From Roseibium litorale (GTDB taxonomy: Bacteria > Pseudomonadota > Alphaproteobacteria > Rhizobiales > Stappiaceae), in contig NZ_JACYXI010000012.1 in assembly GCF_014842915.1 (NCBI RefSeq), forward strand, positions 1 through 64,000: a DNA stretch of 64,000 bases, in the 5' to 3' direction. Made by a program: the position numbers and the translations under genes. This document shows, one piece after another, positions 37,334-46,494 of the stretch (position 1 is the stretch's first letter; the number at the start of each line of letters is the position of its first letter). Under the pieces are notes generated by a model that was not told the origin of the DNA, did no database searches, and saw nothing but the letters and a program-made list of their open reading frames with translations.

Positions 37334-37774
37334 ATGAAGATTGATGATGTCGACCGCTGTCTGCTGGAAGCCCTGCTTGAGGATGCCCGGCTGCCGCTTA
37401 AGGAGCTGGCCGCCAGGGTCGGCATGTCCTCTCCCGGTGTGTCCGACCGGTTGAAGCGGCTGGAGGAAAACGGCGTGATCCGCGGGTTCACGCTGGATGT
37501 GGACCCGAAGGCGCTGGGATATCTGTTTCAGACCATCGTTCGCGTCCGCCCCTTGCCGGGAAATCTGCATGTGGTTCAAAAAGCCTTGCAGGACACCCCG
37601 CAGATCACCGAATGCGACAAGGTGACGGGGGAGGACTGCTTCGTGGTCCGGATGCATGTGCGCTCCATGGAGGAGCTCGACCAGGTTCTGGACAAGATTG
37701 CTGAGAAGGCGGAAACGAGCACCGCCGTCGTCAAGTCTCAGCCGGTAATACGCCGTTTGCCGCCCGTTCTGTGA
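37334..37774 (+). CDS. Lrp/AsnC family regulator
   Basis: The protein has 146 residues: N-terminal helix-turn-helix (MKIDDVDRCLLEALLEDARLPLKELAARVGMSSPGVSDRLKRLEENGVI) and C-terminal RAM ligand-binding domain (FQTIVRVRPLPG, GEDCFVVRMHVRSMEELDQVLDKI). It probably senses an amino acid and controls the divergent DMT exporter, a common pairing. Confidence 0.92.
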   Translation: MKIDDVDRCLLEALLEDARLPLKELAARVGMSSPGVSDRLKRLEENGVIRGFTLDVDPKALGYLFQTIVRVRPLPGNLHVVQKALQDTPQITECDKVTGEDCFVVRMHVRSMEELDQVLDKIAEKAETSTAVVKSQPVIRRLPPVL

Positions 37775-37940
37775 CCCGCCTCTGTCCAACCCCTGCCACA
37801 GGGCTGGGAAGGGCCAGATTTCTGCCCAGTGAACGGAACAAATGCGTATCCCGCCGGTTATCTGAAAGACCGGCTGTGCAGCATTCGATCTGGCGGATAC
37901 AGTCCGGACTGAAGTGATTGTAAAATTCAAGGACGACATC

Positions 37941-39398
37941 ATGCTGACGTTGAAAGACCCCGGACTTCTGACCACCAAGGCCTATGTCAACGGCAAGTGG
38001 ATCGAGGGCGGGGAAACCTTCGAGGTGACCAATCCCGCAACGGGCGAAGTGATCGCCAACGTGACCCATGTTGACGTTCCGGGCGTGACGGCTGCCATCG
38101 ACGCCGCCTATGCGGCCAAGAAGGGCTGGGCCGCGCATACGGGCAAGGAGCGCAGCGCGATCCTGCGCAAATGGTTCGAGCTCATGGTGGAGAATGCCGA
38201 CGACCTCGCCACCATTTTGACGGCTGAAATGGGCAAGCCCTTCTCCGAAGCGCGGGGTGAGATCCTTTATGGCGCGTCCTTTATCGAGTGGTTCGCAGAA
38301 GAGGCAAAGCGCGTTTACGGCGATACGATCCCAGGCCACCAGCGCGACAAGCGGATCGTGATCCTGAAGCAGCCGATCGGCGTTGTCGGCTCGATCACGC
38401 CCTGGAATTTCCCGAATGCCATGATTGCCCGCAAGGTGGCGCCTGCGCTCGCCGCAGGCTGCACCTTCGTCGCCCGTCCGGCCGAGCTGACACCGCTTTC
38501 TGCGCTGGCCATGGCGGTTCTGGCCGAGCGGGCAGGGGTCCCGGCTGGTGTCTTCAACATCATCCCGTCGAAATCTGCTGCTGAGACCGGCGAGGAGCTC
38601 TGCCGCAATCCGAAGGTGGCCAAGATCTCCTTCACCGGCTCAACCCGCGTCGGCACGATCCTGATGCAGCAGTGCGCGCCGACCATCAAGAAGATGTCGC
38701 TGGAACTGGGCGGCAATGCACCGTTCATCGTCTTTGACGATGCGGATGTTGATGCTGCTGTCGACGGCGCCATGATCGCGAAGTTCCGCAATGGTGGCCA
38801 GACTTGCGTCTGCGCCAACCGCATCTATATCCAGTCCGGCGTCTATGATGCCTTCGCTGAAAAGCTGGCCAAGAAGGTTGCCGCGCTCAAGGTCGGCGAT
38901 GGCCTTGCCGACAAGGACGCCGCAGTCGGTCCGTTGATCAGCAAGTCCGCTGTCGAGAAGGTGGAAGATCACCTGAAGGATGCGCTGGCGAAAGGCGCGA
39001 AGGTAGAAGTCGGTGGCAAGCCCCATGAAAAGGGCGGTACTTTCTTCCAGCCGACAGTGCTGACCGGCATGAAGCCGGAGATGAAGATCTCCACCGAGGA
39101 AACCTTCGGCCCGCTGGCTCCGCTCTACCGCTTCGACACCGAAGAAGAGGCGCTGGATCTGGCCAATGACACCGAATTCGGTCTGGCCGGCTATTTCTAT
39201 TCCCGCGACATCAACCGCATCTGGCGCGTTGCCGAACGCATGGAAACCGGCATGGTCGGCATCAACACCGGTCTGATTTCCACGGAAGTGGCCCCCTTCG
39301 GCGGCGTCAAGCAGTCCGGCCTTGGCCGCGAAGGCTCCAAATACGGCATCGATGACTATGTGGAGATCAAGTACCTCTGCTTCTCCGTCGAGAACTGA
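37941..39398 (+). CDS. gabD: Succinate-semialdehyde dehydrogenase
   Basis: Oxidises succinate semialdehyde to succinate with NAD(P)+, the last step of GABA use. The 485-residue protein has GSITPWNFPNAMIARKVAPA (cofactor region), LELGGNAPFIVFDDAD (general-base Glu) and NGGQTCVCANRIYIQ (nucleophile Cys289 with the second Cys291 typical of GabD). AAGGA upstream of the ATG at 37941 sets the start. No GABA aminotransferase is adjacent; pdxY (PLP supply) converges downstream. Confidence 0.94.
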   Translation: MLTLKDPGLLTTKAYVNGKWIEGGETFEVTNPATGEVIANVTHVDVPGVTAAIDAAYAAKKGWAAHTGKERSAILRKWFELMVENADDLATILTAEMGKPFSEARGEILYGASFIEWFAEEAKRVYGDTIPGHQRDKRIVILKQPIGVVGSITPWNFPNAMIARKVAPALAAGCTFVARPAELTPLSALAMAVLAERAGVPAGVFNIIPSKSAAETGEELCRNPKVAKISFTGSTRVGTILMQQCAPTIKKMSLELGGNAPFIVFDDADVDAAVDGAMIAKFRNGGQTCVCANRIYIQSGVYDAFAEKLAKKVAALKVGDGLADKDAAVGPLISKSAVEKVEDHLKDALAKGAKVEVGGKPHEKGGTFFQPTVLTGMKPEMKISTEETFGPLAPLYRFDTEEEALDLANDTEFGLAGYFYSRDINRIWRVAERMETGMVGINTGLISTEVAPFGGVKQSGLGREGSKYGIDDYVEIKYLCFSVEN

Positions 39399-39412
39399 GG
39401 TCAATTAAAACA

Positions 39413-39450
39413 AAAAGACCCCGGCGAGCTGCTGCTGGCCGGGGTCTTTT
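39413..39450. terminator. Bidirectional terminator after gabD
   Basis: AAAAGACCCCGGC / GCCGGGGTCTTTT, a 13-bp stem with a 12-base loop, lying between convergent gabD and pdxY. Confidence 0.9.
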
Positions 39451-39479
39451 GGCGTCTGGCTCTTCGTTTTGCGAAGCGG

Positions 39480-40325
39480 CTAGGGCGTCAGGGTCAGCAG
39501 GGCTTCCCGGAAAGAAGGCTCGCTCAGCACCACTTCGCCAGCGCCGAGAGCGGCTGCGTGGCGCAGGGCGCGGGCGGTCAGTGTCTGGGCGGTCTCAACG
39601 GATCGCTCAAAGGGCAAGCCACGGCCAAGCCCGGCGATGATCAGCCCGGCGAACAGGTCGCCGGTTCCCGGAAGGGCGATCGGGAGATGCTCGGTGGGGT
39701 GACGGCTGAGGCCGTCCGGTCCCATGATGACGCTCTCGATATGGCCCTCCGGCGTATCTTCCAAGGCGCAGCCGGTCGCGATCAGCCGGGTGGACGGGGA
39801 AACGCCAAGCAGGCGGCTCGCCTCCCGGATGTCATCGATTGACCTGATCGTCTGGCCCGTCAGCCAGGACAGCTCAAATGGGTTCGGCGTGGCAATGTCC
39901 GCCTGGGGCAGAAGCCGGGTGCGCATGACATCGGCGATTGTTTCGGGCACGTAAAGGCCCGGCCCCTCATCCCCCATCACCGGATCGCACAGGTAGATCA
40001 GGTCAGGATTGCGGGCCTTGGCCTCGGCCACGAAGTCTGCGGTCATCTTGGCAACCTCCACGGAGCCGATGTAGCCGCTGACGATGTAGCTCGCCCGCTC
40101 GGGTAATCCGCGCTCACGGGCTCCCTGCAGCAGATCGGAAAAGAACTCCGGCGGCAGCGCCTGACCGCGCAGGGTCGGGTAATCCGGTGTGTTGGAAAAG
40201 ATCACGGTCGGGATGGCGGCGGCTTCCAGTCCGGCGGCCTGCATGGGAAACAGGGCAGCGGAATTGCCCACGTGGCCGAAGACCACCTGGCTCTGGATCG
40301 AGATGACAAAGGGCGGACGTTTCAT
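39480..40325 (-). CDS. pdxY: Pyridoxal kinase
   Basis: ATP-dependent phosphorylation of pyridoxal in the vitamin B6 salvage pathway. The 281-residue protein shows the family pattern ISIQSQVVFGHVGNSAALFPMQAAG at the N-terminus, DPVMGDEGPGLYVPE centrally, DIATPNPFELSWLTG, and the C-terminal anion hole ALPGTGDLFAGLIIAGL with catalytic Asp in GTGD. Start at 40325 preceded by GGAAG. Confidence 0.95.
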   Translation of the reverse strand: MKRPPFVISIQSQVVFGHVGNSAALFPMQAAGLEAAAIPTVIFSNTPDYPTLRGQALPPEFFSDLLQGARERGLPERASYIVSGYIGSVEVAKMTADFVAEAKARNPDLIYLCDPVMGDEGPGLYVPETIADVMRTRLLPQADIATPNPFELSWLTGQTIRSIDDIREASRLLGVSPSTRLIATGCALEDTPEGHIESVIMGPDGLSRHPTEHLPIALPGTGDLFAGLIIAGLGRGLPFERSVETAQTLTARALRHAAALGAGEVVLSEPSFREALLTLTP

Positions 40326-40736
40326 TTCATATCTTCCAGGCGTTTGCTCCAGTCGGGGACCCGGCCTCTGCGGCCAAGACAAGCCGGGTAGTCCGCCAGC
40401 TCAATGACAGCTGTCATGCGTCAAACTCCAGAAAGTGACCGGCGATGGGGGATGATGAGGAGGGCAGGAGGAAAACGATGACTTGAGAGGCGGGAAAAGC
40501 AGTGTGGCATTTCCTGCGGCTTCGGCAAATACCCTGCCACTCAAATAACCGTTTGGGCCTGCTTGCTGGTCCAGGTTCTGCAGGCAGGCGCAGCCCGCCG
40601 CCTGCTTCTACTTTTCCCACCAAATTTACGGGGTTGCCGGAGTGCCGGAAATGCAGATGCCGTGCGGGTTTGCGCAAGCCGGGGGCTTCGGCCGGCGGCC
40701 GCAGGGCAACGGAAACCTGCCTCAATCATATTTACA
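40326..40736. other. Intergenic region before the siderophore locus
   Basis: About 410 bases without a coding signal. It ends in the iron box and promoter of the siderophore genes. Confidence 0.5.
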
Positions 40737-40751
40737 TGAGTATTTGACTCA
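40737..40751. promoter_or_regulatory. Iron-responsive operator of the siderophore locus
   Basis: TGAGTATTTGACTCA, a TGA-N9-TCA RirA-type box, 60 bases before the first gene. It matches the box at 33462 at 12 of 15 bases, the differences being central. TTGACT at 40744-40749 within it could be the -35 element, so binding would block RNA polymerase under iron sufficiency. Confidence 0.78.
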
Positions 40752-40811
40752 GGTATTAGTTCGATCCGTTAAAACCTGAAATTGTACCTTCGAACAATCC
40801 CAAGGTGACGA

Positions 40812-42131
40812 ATGCGGGCATTGATGCTGGCTCTCGGGGCCAATGCGTTTCATCAGGCGGCGCTTATCGCCCTGGTTCCGGTCTTGCAGGCGCTTTATGG
40901 CGTCCCGCTTGCCGTTCTGGGCGCGCTCGTCGGCCTGGGACTTCTGGTTGCAGCAGCTGCCGTTCCCCTCTGGGGCAGGGCGGCGGCGGCAGCTGGGCTG
41001 CGCCTGGCGCTGTCCGCAGCCCTGACCGGCGCCTGCGCCGGGGTCGTGCTCATGGGTGGGAGCCTTTTCCTGGTGGCGCGGGATCTTATTGATGCCACGG
41101 CGGGATTTGCCCTGCTGGCCGCTGGGCGGCTGCTGTTCAGCCTGAGCGCGCCCGCGCTTTTGCCGCTGGTCCAAAGCGCTGACGGTTTGCTGCCGGCCCG
41201 GCCATCCGGTTCAGGCGGCGCGGGCAGAGGCACGCTTGCCGGTCACATTGGCCGGGTGAATGCCATGAACGGCTTTGGCCGTCTGGCCGGCAATGCGCTG
41301 ATCGCGCCTCTGCTTGCCTTTGGCCCCTGGGTGCCTGCGGTTCTGCCGCTGCCGGTCTATCTCGCCGCTCTGATGGTTCTCCTGCGCCAGGCGGGATCTG
41401 GCGGCGCGCGGCTGAAGAAGAGCCCGGCGGTCATGGCTGATGCAGCCAATGGTGCGCCGCGGGCGGCTCTCCGATGGCGGCCGCTTTCCGGCCCGCTTGC
41501 CTTCGGCTTCCTTCTGCAGCTTGCCGCCGGTGCGTCCTATGTTCTGCTCGGCCCGGTTATCGCCTCCCGGCTCGGGCTCGGGGCCGAGGCGGCGGCGGGT
41601 GCGGCAGGCTTTTGTCTTGCGGCTGCGGTGGCAACCGGTCTGGCTGTTCAGCTTGGTCTTGAGCGCCTCGTCGGCCCGCGCCTGCAGTTGGGCCGTCTGG
41701 CGGGCGCTGTCCTGTGCGCCCTCGGCCTCGGCCTCTTGTCGGCAGCAAACAGTCTGCTGGTTCTCGCCGCCGCCGCATCGCTGATGGCCGCAGGTGTTTC
41801 GGCGGCGCTGGGCGCCAACACGGCCTTTACCATTGAGCTTGGCCGAGAGCAGAACCAGGGCGGGGCCGGGGGCACGATTGCCGCCACGCGGCTCAGCAGC
41901 GTTCAGTTTGCCGGGCTCGCCGCCGGCGCCTTTTTGGGCGGCGCCCTTGGCGGGACGGATCTGAACGGCGCCCTTGTCGTCTTCACCATCATGGCGGCTC
42001 TGGCAGCCCTTCCATCTTTGGCCGCTGTCCTTGCCGTGGGCCGGGAGAGGCGAGGCCGCGAGCCCTCCAGCTCCCTGTCACTTGATCCGGTTCTTCCCAC
42101 AACTGCTGTCCGTAAAGGAGCATCTGAATGA
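40812..42131 (+). CDS. MFS transporter, probable siderophore exporter
   Basis: This 439-residue protein has about 12 membrane helices, a very Ala/Leu/Gly-rich composition and a polar loop near residue 200. It is the first gene of the iron-box operon and overlaps the next gene by four bases (ATGA), so it is translated with the biosynthetic enzymes. Position and fold suggest export of the finished siderophore across the inner membrane; this is inference from context, since its sequence alone does not reveal the substrate. Confidence 0.85.
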   Translation: MRALMLALGANAFHQAALIALVPVLQALYGVPLAVLGALVGLGLLVAAAAVPLWGRAAAAAGLRLALSAALTGACAGVVLMGGSLFLVARDLIDATAGFALLAAGRLLFSLSAPALLPLVQSADGLLPARPSGSGGAGRGTLAGHIGRVNAMNGFGRLAGNALIAPLLAFGPWVPAVLPLPVYLAALMVLLRQAGSGGARLKKSPAVMADAANGAPRAALRWRPLSGPLAFGFLLQLAAGASYVLLGPVIASRLGLGAEAAAGAAGFCLAAAVATGLAVQLGLERLVGPRLQLGRLAGAVLCALGLGLLSAANSLLVLAAAASLMAAGVSAALGANTAFTIELGREQNQGGAGGTIAATRLSSVQFAGLAAGAFLGGALGGTDLNGALVVFTIMAALAALPSLAAVLAVGRERRGREPSSSLSLDPVLPTTAVRKGASE

Positions 42132-43474
42132 CTCCCGTTCTCGAAATGCGCCCGCCTGCCGCCGCGCCAAAGGGCGTGCTTGATGTTGCCGGTGTCGGTG
42201 TTGGCCCCTTCAATCTCAGCATCGCCGCCTTGCTCGACCATGTGCAGGGCATTGAGGCGCGCTTCTTTGAAAAGAAGCAGAAGTTTGCCTGGCACCAGGG
42301 CCTGATGTTTCCCGGTTCGATCCTGCAAACCTCCTTCCTGAAGGATCTGGTGACACCGGTTCTGCCCACCAGTCCGCATTCCTTCACCGCCTTCCTGGTG
42401 GAGAAGAAGCGGTTTTACGATTTCCTCTCCGGCCGTTTTACTGGTGTGACCCGGATGGAATTCAATGAATATCTGCAATGGGTCAGTGGGCGGCTGGAGA
42501 GCTTGGTCTTTGGCGAGGAGGCCAGCGCCGTGCGTCTCGACGGCAACCGCCTCCGGCTGGAATTTGCGGGCGGGCGGACGGAGCTGACCCGGAACCTGAT
42601 TGCGGGGGCGGGGATGATGCCCTTCTTTCCGCCTTGCACCGCGCCACATGTCGGGCCGGATTGCTTCCATGCCGGAACCTATCTGAGCCACCCGCGCAGC
42701 TTTGCGGGCAAACGCGTGGCGGTCATTGGCGGTGGGCAGACGGGGGCGGAAATCGTTCTCGACCTGCTGACCCGGTCCGAGGGCGCGCCCGCGCATGTCA
42801 GCTGGATCAGCAATCTGGCGCGGTTTTCGCCGCTGGAAGAAGGCGGTTTTGTCGATCAGGTGTTCACGCCTGGCTATGTCTCTGCCTATCAGACCCTGAA
42901 TGACGACGCCCGGCGGAGCGAGATTTCCGGTCAGAAGCTTGCGAGCGACGGCATCACGCCGATAACGGTCGATACGCTGTTTGCGGAGATCTACCGGCGG
43001 CGGCACCTGATGGGCGAGAACTGCATTTCTCTGCTGCCGGGCCGTAACCTTGAGGCCATGGACCGGCAGAACGGCAGTTTTCTGCTGCGCACCCGCGCCC
43101 TGCCAAGCGGCGGGGACGAGTTTTACAACGCCGACATTGTGATCCTTGCCACCGGGGCAAGACCGGCGCTTCCCGCCTGTCTCGAGCCGCTGCGCTCCCG
43201 GATGGATCTCGACGCCAACGGCCTGCCGGTGCTGGATGCCAGCTACCGGATCCAGTGGGACGGCCCGGCAGGCGTCAGCCTGTTCGGCCTCAATCTCGGC
43301 CTGTCCTCCCACGGCATCGTTGATCCGCAGATGAGCCTGATGGCCTGGCGCAGTGCCGTGATCATCAACGCGCTGACAGGGCAGGACGTGTTCGACGTCA
43401 GCGCAGGACCGGAGCTGGTCGACTGGCCGAAGCGGCTGCCGGACGAAACCCCCATGACCCGCGCCGCCAGCTAA
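42128..43474 (+). CDS. Siderophore amine N-monooxygenase (IucD/RhbE family)
   Basis: FAD/NADPH N-hydroxylase that makes the hydroxylamine used in hydroxamate siderophores. The 448-residue protein has the FAD motif GVGVGPFNLS (22-31), the typical KFAWHQGLMFPGSILQTSFLKDLVTPV block, the NADPH motif VAVIGGGQTGAE (about 197-208) and the ATGARP signature near residue 340. Substrate could be lysine (IucD) or a diamine (RhbE). Since no genes for making diaminopropane are nearby, lysine is the simpler reading. Confidence 0.92.
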   Translation: MTPVLEMRPPAAAPKGVLDVAGVGVGPFNLSIAALLDHVQGIEARFFEKKQKFAWHQGLMFPGSILQTSFLKDLVTPVLPTSPHSFTAFLVEKKRFYDFLSGRFTGVTRMEFNEYLQWVSGRLESLVFGEEASAVRLDGNRLRLEFAGGRTELTRNLIAGAGMMPFFPPCTAPHVGPDCFHAGTYLSHPRSFAGKRVAVIGGGQTGAEIVLDLLTRSEGAPAHVSWISNLARFSPLEEGGFVDQVFTPGYVSAYQTLNDDARRSEISGQKLASDGITPITVDTLFAEIYRRRHLMGENCISLLPGRNLEAMDRQNGSFLLRTRALPSGGDEFYNADIVILATGARPALPACLEPLRSRMDLDANGLPVLDASYRIQWDGPAGVSLFGLNLGLSSHGIVDPQMSLMAWRSAVIINALTGQDVFDVSAGPELVDWPKRLPDETPMTRAAS

Positions 43475-43540
43475 TGCTGCCCGCCCCTATGCCCTTGAGG
43501 GCAGGGGCCTCACCCTATCCTGAAGTGACGAGGAAACGGC

Positions 43541-45418
43541 ATGAACCAGCTTCTGCCAACAAAACGGATTGTGCCCGCCGAACCGCAAATACTGCCCATG
43601 AGCGCAGCGGCGCTGGCCGGCCATTCCGCCGCAAGCGCCTTTTTAAATGCCTTGCTGCGCGAATGGGACGGCTGGCGTCCGCTCGGCCCGGCCGAACGGT
43701 CAGCGCTTGAACCAAATCTGCCGGAGGGCTTTACCCCTGAGGGCGGCGAGATCCTGACCCTGCCGCTGGCCAGTGGCGATGCGTTGCTGGTCCATGCCCC
43801 CGCCCGCACCGCCTTCCGGGTTGCCGTGGGTCTGCCCTTCTGTCTCCTGGGGCGCGATGGCAGTCTTCGGACGGTTCCGCTTGCAACAGCTCTTTCGCTG
43901 CTTGTTACCGACCCTGTGGCCAGCGCCGGAGAGCCGGATTTGCAGATGAAGCTGCTGCAGCGGGTCGTGGATAGCCATCTGGCGGTGGAGGAGGCCTTCC
44001 GGCTGCGGACGCCTCCCGGTTTGGCGTCGGACTGGAATTTCCAAGAGGGCGAGCAGGCGCTGACCGGCGGCCATGCGACCCACCCCAATCCGCGCAGCCG
44101 CGACGGTCTGGATCTGGAAGAAGCCCGGCGCTTTGCCCCGGATCTTGGCGGGCGCTTTCCCCTGTTCTGGTGCCTGGCGCACCGCTCCGTCCTGGTTCTT
44201 GCCAGCGGCACGCTGATCCCGGCGGAACAGATGCTCCGTTCGCTTGCTGGCAGCGATCCCTCGTTGCCGGAAACCCTGCGCCAGCCGGAAGACGGTTTCG
44301 TGCCGCTGCCCTGGCATCCGTTCCAGGCGCCAAAGCTTCTGGCCCGGCCGGAGGTGATAACGCTCATCCGCGACGGCTGGCTCAAGCCTCTGGGAGAACT
44401 TGGCCAGTCTTTTGCGGCAACCGGCTCTTTCCGGGGCGTTCATGCTTGGCACGCGCCGTCGATGCTGAAATTCTCCTTGTCCCTCAGGTTGACCAACTCC
44501 CGCCGCACCTTGGCCGGCAAGGAAGTGGAGCGGGGGCTTCAGCTGGCCGAACTGCTGGATGGCCCCATTGGCGCCGCGCTGACGGAAGACTTCCCGCAGG
44601 TCTCGATCCTGCGCGAGCCTGCCTATGTGGCGCTGAAGGACCGGGAAGGCGAGGCGCTAGAGGAAAGCTTCGTCGTCCTGCGTGACAATCCGTTCCGCAA
44701 TGCCGCTGCTCCCGGCCCGGTGATGATGGCGAGCCTGTGCGAACAGCGCCCGGACAGGCCGTCGCCTCTGGGCGCGCTGGTTCTTGCCCGCGCAGCGCGT
44801 GAGGGCGGTGACACGGAAGCGCTCGCGGAAAGCTGGCTTCAGACCTTCCTGGACGTGGCGATCCATCCGCTTCTGGAAATCCGCGCCCGCTACGGCCTTC
44901 TGTTCGGCGCCCACCAGCAGAACATGACGATCGCTCTTGAAGAGGGCTGGCCCGCCCATCTGTGGCTGCGCGACTGCCAGGGCACGGGGCATCTGACCAC
45001 CCATCACGACATGCTGGCCCGGCATCTGCCGGATATTGGCAAGAACGCCGGGAATGTGCTGAGCCCGGAGCTCGGCGACGGGCTCTTTTGTTACTACGTC
45101 ATCGTCAACAACGTGATGAGCGTCATCGCCACGCTCGTGCTGGACGGCCTGATTTCCGAGGAGCGGGCCAACCGCTGCCTGCTCGCCTTTCTGGAGCGGG
45201 AAAAGGCGCAAAGCCAAGGCGATACCAGCCTCTACGAGTTTCTGCTGAACCGGCCAAGCTGGGTCAGCAAGGGCAACTACCGCACCAGCCTCAGCAATGT
45301 GAACGAGGCCTCGGGCGACGGCTCGGGCCAGCTCGCCAGCTTTCTTGAAATCCCGAACCCGCTGCTGGCGCTGAAGCGCGCAGCGGACACGGCATCCCAA
45401 ACACCGGAGACAGTCTGA
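43541..45418 (+). CDS. NIS siderophore synthetase, IucA type
   Basis: ATP-dependent ligase joining a citrate carboxyl to the acetylated hydroxylamine. The 625-residue IucA/IucC-family protein has GGHATHPNPRSRDGLD (nucleotide loop region), PLPWHPFQAPKLL, SMLKFSLSLRLTNSRR, GAHQQNMTIAL and LRDCQGTG, the ordered motifs of the family, followed by the FhuF-like C-terminal section. GAGG lies upstream of the start. Being first of two synthetases, it likely makes the mono-substituted citrate intermediate. Confidence 0.93.
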   Translation: MNQLLPTKRIVPAEPQILPMSAAALAGHSAASAFLNALLREWDGWRPLGPAERSALEPNLPEGFTPEGGEILTLPLASGDALLVHAPARTAFRVAVGLPFCLLGRDGSLRTVPLATALSLLVTDPVASAGEPDLQMKLLQRVVDSHLAVEEAFRLRTPPGLASDWNFQEGEQALTGGHATHPNPRSRDGLDLEEARRFAPDLGGRFPLFWCLAHRSVLVLASGTLIPAEQMLRSLAGSDPSLPETLRQPEDGFVPLPWHPFQAPKLLARPEVITLIRDGWLKPLGELGQSFAATGSFRGVHAWHAPSMLKFSLSLRLTNSRRTLAGKEVERGLQLAELLDGPIGAALTEDFPQVSILREPAYVALKDREGEALEESFVVLRDNPFRNAAAPGPVMMASLCEQRPDRPSPLGALVLARAAREGGDTEALAESWLQTFLDVAIHPLLEIRARYGLLFGAHQQNMTIALEEGWPAHLWLRDCQGTGHLTTHHDMLARHLPDIGKNAGNVLSPELGDGLFCYYVIVNNVMSVIATLVLDGLISEERANRCLLAFLEREKAQSQGDTSLYEFLLNRPSWVSKGNYRTSLSNVNEASGDGSGQLASFLEIPNPLLALKRAADTASQTPETV

Positions 45419-46494
45419 TGAACTTTCACGCCGCTGCAAACACACCCGTGCAGGACGCCGGATATGCCAGCGCCCGCCTGCGTCTAGCTCCCGGCAATGG
45501 CCCAGCTCTAACAGCGAGCCCGGACGCCCCGGACAGTGTGAAGCTTCTTCTGGCCGGCCAGCCTTTTGCAAATGCCCGTTTGTCCTCTGCGGGGGATACG
45601 CCAGTGCTGGCCCTAAAGTTTGACGAAGCCGACCCAGCGCCGGAGCAGGTGCCCGGCGCGGCGCTTCTGGCGCTGGAAGCGGTCTTCGCGCAAAACGGCG
45701 GTCTCGACCGGCTGATCCTCGATCTTGGGCACGCAGCGCTTACCCTGCGCGATCTGCCCTTCGCCCATCCGGTGGCCCAAGGTAAGGATTGTGGTCTCGA
45801 AGTTCGCCGGGATGGCTTCTACCAGACGGATCAGCTCTGGCTCGGGCATACGCCGTCCGGACGGTTGCGCACCGGCTTTGTACCCGGCCCGGATGGCCGG
45901 GACCATCCGCTGCGCCCGCCCCATCCGCAAGGCGTGGTCTATGAGCGCTACGATCCGGTTGCGGATGTGACCGTCTCGTTCCGCACGGTCGATATCGACC
46001 GGGATCTCGACACCTTCCACCGCTGGATGAACGATGGCCGGGTCGCCTATTTCTGGGAGCTGGCCTGGGAAAAGCCGAAGCTGCGCGACTATCTCGCGGC
46101 TTTTGAGGCGCGGCCCCACACCTATCCGCTGATCGGCTGCTTCAACGGCGAGGACGCCGGTTACTTTGAAACCTATTGGGTGCGGGAAGACCGGCTCGGG
46201 CCGTTCTATGACAGCGGGCCCTGGGACCGGGCCTGGCACGGGCTGATCGGTGAGCGCAAGCATCTGGGCCGCGCCAAGACCGGCGCTTGGCTGCGCGGGC
46301 TGATCCATTATCTCTTCCTCGATTGCCCCATGACTGAGAATATCATGGGCGAGCCGCGTGTCGACAATGCCAAGCTGCTCAGTTACGCGGCGGAGGTCGG
46401 CTATGAGAAGGTCGGGGAGTTCGACTTCCCGCACAAGCGCTCGGCCCTGATGCGCTGCACCCGCGACCGCTTCTTCTCCGAGGTGCGGCTATGA
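45418..46494 (+). CDS. Siderophore N-acetyltransferase (IucB type)
   Basis: Transfers acetyl from acetyl-CoA to the N-hydroxy amine to give the hydroxamate. The 358-residue protein has an N-terminal accessory half and a C-terminal GNAT domain (from about residue 185: FRTVDIDRDLDTFHRWMNDG, YPLIGCFNGEDAGYFETYWV, IHYLFLDCPMTENIMGEPRVDNAKLL). The long two-part form matches IucB (about 315) better than the short RhbD. Overlaps the previous stop by one base (TGATG) and the next start by four (ATGA). Confidence 0.9.
   Translation: MNFHAAANTPVQDAGYASARLRLAPGNGPALTASPDAPDSVKLLLAGQPFANARLSSAGDTPVLALKFDEADPAPEQVPGAALLALEAVFAQNGGLDRLILDLGHAALTLRDLPFAHPVAQGKDCGLEVRRDGFYQTDQLWLGHTPSGRLRTGFVPGPDGRDHPLRPPHPQGVVYERYDPVADVTVSFRTVDIDRDLDTFHRWMNDGRVAYFWELAWEKPKLRDYLAAFEARPHTYPLIGCFNGEDAGYFETYWVREDRLGPFYDSGPWDRAWHGLIGERKHLGRAKTGAWLRGLIHYLFLDCPMTENIMGEPRVDNAKLLSYAAEVGYEKVGEFDFPHKRSALMRCTRDRFFSEVRL

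Noticed and set aside
41903-43312. 469-codon minus-strand frame opposite the N-hydroxylase
   Set aside because: Antisense shadow; the plus-strand enzyme has all family motifs.
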